A model generated the notes under the pieces. It had not been told where the DNA came from and did no database searches. It worked only from the letters and a program-made list of their open reading frames with translations. A stretch of DNA of 64,000 nt, from contig JBHGNT010000016.1 in the NCBI GenBank assembly GCA_043228905.1, forward strand, positions 3,286,001-3,350,000, read 5' to 3'. The translations under genes and the position numbers were made by a program. Within the stretch, counting starts at the first letter, position 1; every line of letters begins with the position of its first letter. Shown here piece by piece: positions 34,374-45,298 of the stretch. The stretch comes from Azolla caroliniana. Lineage: Eukaryota; Polypodiophyta.

Positions 34374-36440
34374 GTTGTTAAAGCTTCGTGTATTTTTACA
34401 AACACGTGCTAATAGAAACGTGAATTACATCAATATGTTATTCCATACATCAATAGATTTGCACGTGCTAATACAAGCTAGTAACCCATGAATATTCACG
34501 TGGTGTTGTGCATATAACTTACATGAATCTATTGGGTTAATATTCTTTTTTGAAACCTTTCCACTAAAAATATAGCCAAAACTAGATGCATGATGGAATG
34601 TACATGTGCATACATGCTTGTAAGTTGTATGCATGCATGCATCTATGTATGTATATACGTATGTAATAGGCATATATGTATGTATGCAAATATACATACA
34701 TACACGTATGTAAATGTATGTATGTATAATACGTATTTCAAATTATTCAAGATTTCAATTTTCAGTTTTAAAATTTTATACTTTTTAATATTTCAAATTA
34801 TTAAAGAAATTAAACATTAAAAGGCATGAAATGCAATGGATATGAATCTAATATTCCCCTCCACATAGAGCAATCTCCTAAACATTAAAGGTAGAATAAA
34901 CCACTAAACATTAAAAGGCATGGAATTCAGTGTATATGAATCTAAGTTTCCCTTGGAGAAATCTCGCCACTCACAAAAGGAAGGAAAATAGAAATTTCCT
35001 AATTCTCATATTAAATAAGTCTAAGAGTCACATTAAAAACGTGTTGTTAAAGCTTCGTGTATTTTTACAAACACGTGCTAATAGAAACGTGAATTACAGC
35101 AATATGTTATTCCGTACATCGATAGATTTGCACGTGCTAATACAAGCTAGTAACCCATGGAAAATCACGTGGTGTTGTGCATATAACTTACGTGACTCTA
35201 TTGGCTTAATATTCTTTATCGATACCTTTCCACTAAAAATATAGCCAAAACTAGATGCATGATGGAATGTACATGTGCATACATGCTTGTAAGTTGTATG
35301 CATGCATGCATCTATGTATGTATATACGTATGTAATAGGCATATATGTATGTATGCAAATATACATACATACACGTATGTAAATGTATGTATGTATAATA
35401 CGTATTTCAAATTATTCAAGATTTCAATTTTCAGTTTTAAAATTTTATACTTTTTAATATTTCAAATTATTAAAGAAATTAAACATTAAAAGGCATGAAA
35501 TGCAATGGATATGAATCTAATATTCCCCTCCACATAGAGCAATCTCCTAAACATTAAAGGTAGAATAAACCACTAAACATTAAAAGGCATGGAATTCAGT
35601 GTATATGAATCTAAGTTTCCCTTGGAGAAATCTCGCCACTCACAAAAGGAAGGAAAATAGAAATTTCCTAATTCTCATATTAAATAAGTCTAAGAGTCAC
35701 ATTAAAAACGTGTTGTTAAAGCTTCGTGTATTTTTACAAACACGTGCTAATAGAAACGTGAATTACAGCAATATGTTATTCCGTACATCGATAGATTTGC
35801 ACGTGCTAATACAAGCTAGTAACCCATGGAAAATCACGTGGTGTTGTGCATATAACTTACGTGACTCTATTGGCTTAATATTCTTTATCGATACCTTTCC
35901 ACTAAAAATATAGCCAAAACTAGATGCATGATGGAATGTACATGTGCATACATGCTTGTAACTTGTAAGTTGTATGCATGCATGCATCTATGTATGTATA
36001 TACGTATGTAGGCATGCATATACATACGTATAGGCACATATGTATGTATGCAAATATACATACATACACGTATGTAAATGTATGTATGTATAATATGTAT
36101 TTCAAATTATTCAAGATTTCAATTTTCAGTTTTAAAATTTTATACTTTTTAATATTTCAAATTATTAAAGAAATTAAACATTAAAAGGCATGAAATGCAA
36201 TGGATATGAGTCTAATATTCCCCTCCACATAGAGCAATCTCCTAAACATTAAAGGTAGAATAAACCACTAAACATTAAAAGGCATGGAATTCAGTGGATA
36301 TGAATCTAAGTTTCCCTTGGAGAAATCTCGCCACTCACAAAAGGAAGGAAAATAGAAATTTCCTAATTCTCATATTCACTGTTCAATGACCGTCCACTTT
36401 TGGGAAATTAAATAAGTCTAAGAGTCACATTAAAAACGTG
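34374..36440. repeat. Large tandem repeat, three copies of about 669 bp
   Basis: The unit beginning gttgttaaagcttcgtgta starts at about 34374, 35043 and 35712, a 669-bp period. Copies 1 and 2 are nearly identical. Copy 3 has extra TATG-type microsatellite at 35960-36035 and ends differently (36375-36440). The unit is related to 22087-22345 joined to 23151-23540. Repeated open frames of 76, 90 and 104 codons in it are by-products of the duplication. Confidence 0.95.
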
Positions 36441-37523
36441 CCATGGATGTCACATATGTACATTTCCCAAATAATTCGTAGATGGTCAAAATTGACTTAT
36501 AACAAAATACATTAAATTAAATAAATATTTAAATTAATAAAAAAAACATTAATCAAACCATTAAAAGGAAAAAAGAAGTGAACCAAAAACCTTTAAACCA
36601 AACAAGTTAAACCTATAAACAGATAAAGTCAAGTTTTAGAACCAAACCAAGCCAGTAATTTTTTTGGGAAATAATAAACTGTTAAGCGGTTCGGTTTAGT
36701 TTGAGCCTACAGTGGGCCCATAGCTAGAAGGAACGAAGTTTCACTTATTTCTTTTCAATTGAAATGTTGGATTTTAGATTCTTTCTAAGAAATAAATGAT
36801 TGGGTGGCAAAATCTTCCAACTCGAAAAAGAGTTTCAGTTCTAGTTCGTGGGGTACAAATTGACCAATGTACAATACATCATAGAGTTTACTAAGTAATT
36901 GCGTTAACTTTGTAATAACTTCCAAAGCCAAAGTTGGGCATTGTGAGCCCAACATGGTCAACGTGATGCGCATTTTGTACTCGATTCCAGAATGCGGACA
37001 AGTTGACAATATATGATTGACAGATATCAATAATGCATGGTGCAAACTATGACAAGAGTTGAATTTCACCATCTACATACATACAGACCATAAGCTAAAA
37101 GTTCGAACAAACCCTTTTGTTTGTCGATTTGTAGGCTGCCAAAGACACGGAGCTTTTTGAGTTAGGAGGGTAGGTGGTAGTAAACACGATTTTGATAAAA
37201 AGCCAAGCATTGTCCAATGAGCAAATATGTATGGGTTTCAAGCCGACCAAAATGCCCTAGGGTAATAATGTATGACCCCCCCAAAAAAAACAACATTAAA
37301 GAATACTTTGAATGCGTGTCTATACATATGTCTATATGAACCCAAATGTGGTAAGGTGGACATAAGGGTGACAGCCACCATACATACAGTTCCTGAAATA
37401 ATCCCCAATCCAAAGGCCCAGACTAGCATATCATTAATATTATAGAGATTTCAATTCTTCTTTACTTCTGGTTGCAATCCAGATATATCGCATGCACCAT
37501 TATCTCCGAGGAACCTTATTGCT
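36441..37523 (+). promoter_or_regulatory. LecRK upstream region with MITE remnant
   Basis: 36500-36722 is the right half of the hAT-like MITE (ending gggcccatagcta, followed by GAAGGAAC, a one-base variant of the target duplication at 24337). From 36725 on, it is collinear with 24345-24935. Compared with that copy, about 16 bases holding the TATA-like ttttatacc are missing near 37390. Confidence 0.6.
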
Positions 37524-37601
37524 ATGGCATCTTCTTCTTCTTCTTCTTCCATCATTATCCTCATCTTCTTGGTTTTCTGGGCAATCTCTAGTCTGGATAC
37601 C

Positions 37602-37639
<38 letters not shown>

Positions 37640-39773
37640 TTCTTCTTCTTCTTCTTCTTCTTCACATCAAACTAATGTCCAATTCAATTTCAATGGCTTC
37701 TCCGTCACAGATGTCTCCCGCTTCAACTTCACCCAAGACTCCAACATACAATTCACTGCATTGCAGGTGACATATGATACCGGTTGTTGTGACAATGCCA
37801 TCCTCAATGCGTCGGGCCAAATCACATATACCACTCCCCTCCGTCTCTGGGATACTGAATACAACTACACAGCTTCCTTCAATACCTCCTTCTTGATCAA
37901 CATAGGGCCGACCCAAAATGCCGGAAAGAACAACTCCGGTGGCGGAATGGCCTTCATACTTAGCTCGCATCCTGCACAGGATGTGCCCAATAGCTATGGG
38001 GCAGGGCTCGGCCTCATCGATCCTTCAAGCCCCTCACCCACCAATGATTCTCACTTTGTTGCTATCGAATTCGACACCTTTTATGACCCCGGCATTGACC
38101 CCCACAATGCCAACCATGTTGGCATCAATGTCGACACTGTCAAGTCCGTGGTCACCCGAGACCTCGATGCATATAACATCACTTTGAATCAGAATCTCAA
38201 AGACAAGGGAACCTACACATGGGTTTGGATCGATTATGATGGCCATGCCAAGGCCTTCCACATTTTCCTCGCTAACCAGGTCTCGGACAGCACGGTCCCA
38301 AAACCTAAGGTGCCTGTGATTTCTCGATATCACTTAGAACTCGAGCGGATCCTTCCGGAGAATGTCTACTTGGGCTTCTCTGGATCCACAGGCACCACCA
38401 GAGAGACCCACTGTGTCCGACAATGGCACTTCAGCTCCACTAGCTTCCCCAAGAAAAACAACAAAACCCTAATCAAAACCCTAATCATAGGCCTCTCTGT
38501 GGGCTTATCCATAGTTATCCTTCTCATAGCTTCCATGGTGACGCTCTGCATTATCAAAAAGAGGAAAGTGAAACCAGATCTACTTGAGGATTTGCGAGGT
38601 CTAAACTATGGCCCCAGGAGATTCTCTTACAGGGAGCTGAAGAAGGCCACCGGAGGGTTCAGTGAAGAGAACAAGCTTGGGGAAGGAGGGTTTGGCTCAG
38701 TGTACAGGGGGAAGCTAGCCTCCGTCAGCACAGAGATCGCAGTGAAGTGCCTGTCGTCCAAATCCGCACAAGGCAAGAGGGAGTTCAAAGCAGAGATACG
38801 AAGCATGGGGAGGATGAGACACAAGAACCTGGTCCAGCTCCTTGGGTGGAGCTATGACAACTGCAAAGGAAAGCTCCTCTTGGTGTATGAGTACATGCCC
38901 AATGGAAGCTTAGACAGATGGCTGTCTACAGGAGGCAGGAATTCTCGGCATAGCTCCACAGATCCACATCTTTTCAGTTGGGAGAGAAGATACAACGTGT
39001 TGAGAGGAGTTGCGGCAGGCCTTCTCTACCTCCACGAAGAATGGGAGATGGTGGTCATACACAGAGATCTGAAGCCTAGCAACGTGATGCTGGATGAGGA
39101 TTTCAATGCGAGATTAGGCGATTTCGGGCTAGCCAAACTCATCAGAAACCAGGACCGTAACTGTAACCCTGATGGATATGAACAGAGTACTCGGAGGTTT
39201 TCAATCGCTGGGACTCCAGGTTATATAGCACCCGAATGTTATGAGGCAGGATCCGCAACAAAGGAGTCGGATGTGTACAGTTTCGGAACCATGGCTATGG
39301 AGGTTGTCACAGGAACGAAACTGTGTCCACAGATTTTGCATTGGCTATGGAAGATTAAGGAAGAGGGCGGTAACATTCTGAATAGTGAGTTTGCAGCGGA
39401 GAACGGTATCTGCTACAGCTCCCATGGAAGCTCAGAAGAGAGGGAGCAGATGGAGATGGTGCTAGAGATGAGCTTGGCGTGCTGCCATCCTGATCCATCC
39501 TGTAGACCCACTGTAAGCCAGATCGTCCATGCCCTTTCTTCTGCTAATGGTGATGGAGACCCAATGTTCGCCATCACCGTGACCTCGGAAATGATGGATC
39601 GTTATAACAGAATGTCTGCATATACCTACTCTGAGGAATTCTGGGATCCTCCACCTCCTCCTCCTCCTACTACTGCTACGTCTTCTTCTTCTTCTTCTTC
39701 TTCTTCTTCTTCTTCTGATTTTGCCACTGGCATGGATTCTTCCATCTCTGCGCCATCGCTGACAGGGAGGTAA
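37524..39773 (+). CDS. L-type lectin receptor-like kinase (LecRK), intact, long polyserine tract
   Basis: Predicted 749-residue plasma-membrane receptor kinase, intronless. The signal peptide (about 1-24) is followed by about 21 consecutive serines encoded by (TCA)n(TCT)n, much longer than in the paralogues. The lectin domain spans about 51-305 and contains IEFDTFYDPGIDPH, but GINVDTV replaces the paralogues' GIDVNTV. The membrane segment is about 319-343. The kinase has GEGGFG 386-391, K408, HRD 513-515 and DFG 533-535, with an APE motif. The activation-loop end reads GTPGYIAPECYEAG, diverged from GTLGYMAPECLEAG. The C-terminal tail has a PPPPPPP run and a second serine microsatellite. All catalytic residues are present, so activity is likely; the ligand is unknown. 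Confidence 0.93.
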
Positions 39774-40278
39774 GAGGAAGGAGCTCCATCCCCATCTGAG
39801 TTACCTGCAGGCTCCATACACACACTCCCAGTAGGGGTATTCCAATAATTTTGGGAAAATACACACGTATATACATACGGTGCTTGTACGATTCACAATT
39901 GAGGTACACTAATGTAACTCTTAAGATTTTTCATGCACATATATATTTCTTCTTCGTGAGTCGATTCCTACATGTTAGATGGTGGATTCCATCTCACACA
40001 AACCCATCTCCTTCTGGATGAAAAATAGAGTTATCTCCCTCCAAACACACACTCTGGGGCGGAGGGGTATTTCCATCATTTTTGCAAAACACACACAAAT
40101 ATACATACGGTGTTTGTACGATTCAGATTTGTACATTAATGCAACACTTAAGATTTTTCATGCATATATTTCTTCTTCACGAGTTGATTCCTACAAGTTG
40201 GATGGTGAATTCGATCTCACAAAGACCCACACCATATATATTCTAGTGTTGGATGACCTACTTTCAAGTGAAACATAC

Positions 40279-40327
<49 letters not shown>

Positions 40328-40331
40328 AAAT

Positions 40332-40452
40332 GGATGTAGCTCAGTTGGTAAGGTTGCCCAATGGAGACCAGGTGGTCATGGCCTACATTCCACAGTGGCA
40401 TCTAATGAATTAAGAGATATATAAGAAGTATATAATAGAGAGGTGAAGAAGT
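40332..40452 (+). mobile_element. tRNA-derived SINE-like element
   Basis: A box-A motif TAGCTCAGTTGGTAAGGT (40337-40354) is followed by ggtggtcatgg. A second partial copy at 40911-41005 keeps an intact box B (GGTCATGGGTTCAACCC). Both copies then share attccacagtggcatctaatga and agtatataatagagaggtga. There is no tRNA cloverleaf or anticodon arm, so this is a SINE, not a tRNA gene. Confidence 0.65.
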
Positions 40453-40486
40453 TGAGAGAGAGAGAGAGAGAGAGAAATATTAACGT

Positions 40487-40871
40487 CTTCTAAGACCAAA
40501 ATTGGCCCATGAGACAATTGGTTTACAATAAAAATGGGGTATTTACCCATTCATCAAAAGTAAAAAAGAAAAAGAAACAAAAGAATAGAACTTAAGCTAA
40601 AGGGTTCTAACAAAAAAAGAAAAACATGTTCTATAAGGAAATGACTTTATACTAGGCCTAATTTAATTTCCATCCAAGTCTCTCGAAAAGAAGCGGGAGG
40701 TCAAAGGGTTTCGATGTGGAGGTGGCTTGTGGTCCCAATGGAAAAGATACCACAACCATAGCTGCTAGGCAATAGCTCACATTCCCTTATCTTGTTAATT
40801 GTTTCTACTCCACGTCGAGTTGCTTTGAAGCCCGACATCCGAGGGCGTTTGGTTGTTCTTTGCATTTCTAC

Positions 40872-40875
<4 letters not shown>
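40487..40875 (-). mobile_element. LINE 3' tail, same family as 28634-30056
   Basis: On the minus strand this matches the end of the LINE at 28634-30056: RPRMSGFKATRRGVE coding sequence, cttttcgagagacttggatgg, and the terminus ttggtcttagaagacgttaat-like. It is flanked by (GA)n arrays and by two copies of the SINE-like sequence, suggesting insertion with a local duplication of about 95 bp. Confidence 0.75.
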
Positions 40876-40913
<38 letters not shown>

Positions 40914-41003
40914 AGGTGGTCATGGGTTCAACCCCTACATTCCACAGTGGCATCTAATGAAATAAAGATATATATGAAGTATATAATAGAGAGGTGAGGA
41001 AAT

Positions 41004-41066
41004 TGGGTTTCAAACCCAAGACACAGTGCTTGTAGTGTTATCGACTTACCACTAGGGTAAGCTAAT
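41004..41066 (-). repeat. tRNA-derived SINE-like fragment
   Basis: Read on the minus strand, TTACCCTAGTGGTAAGTCG (box A-like) and TTGGGTTTGAAACCC (box B-like) are about 35 bases apart. It resembles the fragments at 49393 and 49530. Confidence 0.45.
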
Positions 41067-42012
41067 TACAATAAAGAGAGAAAGGTTGTAATGGCTTCCA
41101 TTTCATTCAGTTTGGTTAAATCTGGAATAGACATAGTTAATAGATTGCGCCCCCCTTGGCCATATTGTCATGTAGTTTTTGTTGTGTAGGTGTGAGAATG
41201 ACCTAGTGATTACATTAGGTTGTGTGTTGCGCTTCCTCTGACGATACTCGATGACCGTGTTATGCTTTGGGAGAGGTGTGCATTCATCCAAAGCTAATGT
41301 TTTGACAAAAAAAAGCAACCGAGTTTGGATTTAGTTGATTGAGGCTCATTAGACTATTCAACCATATCCACCATCGAAGAAGCACCATTTAAGAGCTGAT
41401 GTGTTTAGGGCAAGTAGGAGAATCCAAAAACACATAGCAAATGGAACTCCTCTACGTCACAATTACTCATGTCAAGGAAAGTTTCCTTCTACACAATTTC
41501 GTGGATGTGACCCCATGATCATCATTAAGTCTCAACATAATTCTGCACATATGATCAAGGGTATACCACTGTCTTAAATTAAGTTTTTACTTTACAAACA
41601 TGAAACCAGATGAGGAATAAAGATTCTTGTATAAATTATAAGGTAAAGATTACCATATTCTTATGACGCAAACATTTTGAGCCCTTCTATTCTATTACTT
41701 CAACAATTTATTTGAAACTCGAACAAAACACCTTATCCATAAAGAATTTCCACCCTTCATCAATGGTAATACAACTCCTTAGTTTACATTTTTCATTGCC
41801 TAAGAAGTTATGACGTACCAAAAAGGTTGGACAGTGATATCATTGAAAATACTTGTTTGTCCCCATTCACAAGCAACATGTGACTTTTTACATTGTCCCT
41901 TTGTAGAAAGTTGCTTTCGAGACTAGGAATGAATCATCAATGATGTACTTGTGGAACTCCAAATTGTGTAGTGCAAATAGAACCAATGAGCCATTATGCT
42001 TATGTTTATACT

Positions 42013-44819
42013 CCTTTCTAGCTCCTAGTTATGTCTAGGGCCTGAATTTGAATTCTAGCTCCTAGTTATGTCAAGCCATGCCGCAACACTCCACGATGCT
42101 GTTCCTTCCACTTCACATGCCGCAAGGAGGTGAGTCACTCTATCCCATACCTTTTGAGCTTGAGGGCAATCCCACATACAATGCCTCAGAGTCTCAATAG
42201 GTGAATGGCAAAGTGGGCAGCCTAACGGGCCGCCATGTTTACCTAGCCATTTGCCAACAGGAACCACATTATGACCGATTTGCCACCAAAATAACTTTAT
42301 CGTTTCCGGCATGTGGAGACGCCAGAGATCCTTCCAAAAGGTAATGAGCACCTCATCAGGGATGCCCAATGTATGCTAGCCATTGCGTAAGGGGCCGTCT
42401 AGCTGCAGTTGAAAAGTCCGGCCCAATTTAGTGTTGTGCTCAAAGAAATGATGAAATCTGCCATCATGTTTCCACCTGAAATCCCTTGGGTTCCATTCTA
42501 GTTCGACGAGGGGACGACAACCATATACCCATAACTTCCAATGGGGTTCCACCTTAGCAACATCCGGGTCTGTCTTCCAGATGTTACCAACCTACGCCAC
42601 CACGAGGATTGGGTGCCAAGAGCCCCTACTCTGACTCTCCCCAAACATTGTATCTCTTCCTGATCTGCTCATGCCCTTCAACAACCTAACCCTTCCAGCC
42701 TCATCAAAGTGACCAAACCAAGCATCTTCTCTCACCTCACCCAATCGGAACCCTATCAACTGCCTCAACTATCAATCTCCGCATTTTCATGGCTCCCTTG
42801 AGGGGAGGGAATGGGACCTCCTAGGCTCCTCCTAAAGCCACCGTGTGTCTCCAATCATCTATAGAGTGGAGCCCTGTTTGTGCTAGCGTTCCCCATGCTA
42901 AGCCCTTAAGCTGGCCTAACATCATGTCGTCACTTGTTCGCACCTGAGGGTTCCAAAATAATGGTTGTCTAGACCACTCGATTAGTGTCTCCGGCGTGTG
43001 CTTGACCAAATGATGTCGTACATGACACCATGCCTGCAAGATGGAATTCGTGACCCTCTCCTCCGGAAGACAAGCCAACTTGGGTGGGACTCCGCTCGTG
43101 CAACACCAATTCAAGGAGTCGGGCCAAAGCCTACCATACTTGGGAGTCCTTGCCTGCAACCCATTGCAAAGTAGAACCTTCCAACACCCCTTACTTGGCA
43201 GGAGGCGTCGAACCACCATTTTGGCTAGCAATGCTCGACTTTGCATTAAGGGTTCTATGAGGCCAAGCCCCCCTGGCGGCAGCCATCGGGTTATCCTTAC
43301 ATGACCATATAAACCCCCTAATGGCAGCCTTAAACACGTGCAAACCTGAAGGGTCCATAATCCAGCATGAGACGGAGTGCCACATGGTGGCGAGCATCAC
43401 TTGGTTCGCAATAAGAAACCTAACAACAAAGGATAGTTTAGACCCGCTCCATTGTTTCAACTTCTTGCTTAGTTTGGCTTGCACATGGGACAATTGTGCT
43501 CCCTTGGGGATTGCCCTCCCCATCGTAAATCCGAGGTACTTGAATGTTGTCCCATCAGGGACCCATGCAAAATTAGCATGGGTATGCCACCTTGGCTTCT
43601 CTTGTTTGCTGAATGAGAGGCCTTGGGTTTTATCCCAATTGACCTTGGCACTAACAACCTAACAAAAGTCCTGAACAAGATGTTCAACTCCCTGCAAATT
43701 TGCATCATCGCCCTCCAAGAAAAGGACCGTATCGTCAGCATATTTAGATAACAGAAGATCCTAAGTCAGATTGGGGATGGGCAATCCCCTCAGTCCTTTG
43801 CTTGGTGCTTGTAAGTAGGCAGAGAAAGCATTGATTACAAATAGATAGAGATATGGGGCTAGGGGACAACCTTGCCTCACTGAGCGATGTAGTTGGAAGG
43901 TGGGGCCCCTAGCACCAGATACCAACATGCTACTGGTAGCAGTCCGATAGAGTGCAGAAGTGCAATTCCTCCATTATTGGGGAAGGCCCATAGCTCTCAT
44001 CACTCTTTCCAAAAAGGGTCATAACACCCTGTCGTAGGCCTTCTCAAAGTCTAACATCAGAATAGCCGAGCTCGATATGGCGCAATCTGCCAATGCCATA
44101 ACTTCCCAGAGAAGCAACACATTATCAAAGATACACCTACCCCTAATAAACCCTATTTGATTCTCATGTATGATGTCCGGTAGGAAGCTTGCTATTTGTC
44201 TAGCTAGGACTTTTGCGAGTATCTTGTATATCGTGTTAAGGATCGTGATTGGATGCCACTGGCGTAGCTCGACGCTTTGCCCTGCCGCTTTAGGGATGGG
44301 ATAGATCATCCCCTCAGCCAAGCCAGTTGGCATCGCTCCTGAGGTCCAAATCTCCCGAATCCCGGCTTCCAATGACGGGATAACAGTTTCCTAATGAATC
44401 TCAAAAAAATCTCGTGAGAGACCATCGGGGCCGGGGCATGCTCCTCTCCACAAATCCCTAAGTGCCTTTGAGAGTTCTAATTGAGAAATGGGGCCATCGA
44501 GCACAACTTCCATCTCATGGGTTACCTTGGGGTGAATTCAAGCCAACACCCTCTTAGCCAGCTCCATGTTTTGCCGCATATGCATAGGTGCGAGTAGGTC
44601 GCGATAGTATTGTGTTGCCATATGTAGAATCTCATCCTTGTCCTCCGTTATTGAGCCGTCTGGTTTGCACAACCCTTCTATATGTCCACCACCACCCTTG
44701 GGTGCCCTGGAGAGAAAGAAATGATGGTTGACCTTGTCGTCTGTTCTAGCCCACCATGCTGCGGTCCTTCGAAATAGCATTCAGTTCTTCTCCAACGTCC
44801 TTTCCCGCAGCTTTATCTT
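42013..44819 (-). mobile_element. Degenerate L1-type LINE, 3' half (split by copia element)
   Basis: This is the 3' part of a minus-strand LINE whose 5' part lies at 50887-53200; the Ty1/copia element at 44820-50886 separates them. Joined across the ATCTT duplication, the coding sequence continues smoothly (LDEAK before, IKLRERTLEK after). The 3' edge near 42012 is set by loss of homology to the LecRK downstream block. No clear poly-A or target duplication was found, so the edge is approximate. Confidence 0.8.
42055..44780 (-). pseudogene. LINE reverse transcriptase and zf-RVT region, broken
   Basis: Consecutive frames give RRTAAWWARTDDKVNHHFF (44538-44780), then LRQWHPITILNTIYKILAKV and LMLDFEKAYDRVL (44019-44372). 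A catalytic KYADDTVLFL box lies near 43728-43740, followed by later reverse-transcriptase motifs (43191-43741), SRQPLFWNP (42821-43246) and MPETIKLFWWQIGHNVVP with CPLCHSPIETLRHCMWDC, the zf-RVT domain (42055-42369). At least five frame breaks make it inactive. It is the same family as the LINE at 54603. Confidence 0.85.
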
Positions 44820-45286
44820 TGTTGGAGGGTGGCAGCTCCAACCCTGAACTCTCTTTCATCTTTATTATCTTTGTACTATATTCTCTCCCTTCCCAGATTC
44901 TTCCCTCTCTAGAATCTGCAACTCCTTTAATGTCGTCTCTCTCTAGAATTTGTAATGCTTTAAATGCCTTTTTTCTCTTCTACTTTTTCCAAGATATTCC
45001 CTTTTATTCCTAGTTTTTTGTACCTGTTTGGTAGTACAAGAGCCACTTTACTACCAAACAACCATTTCACCCACTTTCCCCAATTTTGTATAAATAGGTT
45101 ATACCAGCCTCTTTTGAAAAGACTTTTTTTACTTTGGTTGCTACTTAAAAACAAGCTCTATTCCTTGGCGGTGTCTTTGCTCTTTGCAACCATTTTTTCT
45201 ACTGCTGTCTAACAACCTTCTCACAGCTTGGCTGTGCCTATTTTGTTTTAAGTCTTCCGCTGCTGCTATTAACAGATTTTCTCACA
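44820..45286 (+). repeat. Copia 5' LTR
   Basis: 467 bp, TG...CA. A TATA-like box TATAAATAGG lies at about 45089-45098 (matching 50689-50698 in the 3' copy). It ends directly before the primer-binding site. Confidence 0.95.
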
Positions 45287-45298
45287 TGGTATCAGAGC
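45287..45298 (+). promoter_or_regulatory. Copia primer-binding site (tRNA-iMet)
   Basis: TGGTATCAGAGC follows the 5' LTR without a gap and is the standard plant initiator tRNA-Met primer-binding sequence. Confidence 0.95.

Larger units (their letters stand above)
39774..42012. other. LecRK downstream block, unit C (left part), with SINE and LINE remnants
   Basis: No gene. 39850-40000 and 40090-40215 are two copies of a short segment (cacacgtatatacatacgg-like, cttcttc gtgagtcgattcctaca). (GA)n arrays lie at about 40284-40323, 40455-40485 and 40876-40910. From 41130 to 42012 the sequence aligns with unit B 31500-32650. Homology is lost near 42012, where LINE sequence begins. Confidence 0.6.

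Noticed and set aside
34930-35913. Two identical 104-codon frames and repeated 76- and 90-codon frames
   Set aside because: They repeat because the DNA is duplicated every 669 bp. The peptides are translations of microsatellite and AT-rich spacer, and the frames are not kept in the related block at 22087-23550.
34374-36440. CRISPR array
   Set aside because: The repeats are 669 bp long, lie head to tail without short spacers, and the DNA is eukaryotic.
40332-40400. A tRNA gene
   Set aside because: Box A is good, but box B in this copy is degenerate and no acceptor stem, anticodon arm or 72-base cloverleaf can be drawn. A SINE fits better.
42337-42365. CTGATGAGG on the minus strand as a second hammerhead
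   Set aside because: It lies in LINE coding sequence. No helix II plus GAAA follows and no closing helix I is present. A similar CTGATGAGG near 16923 fails for the same reason.
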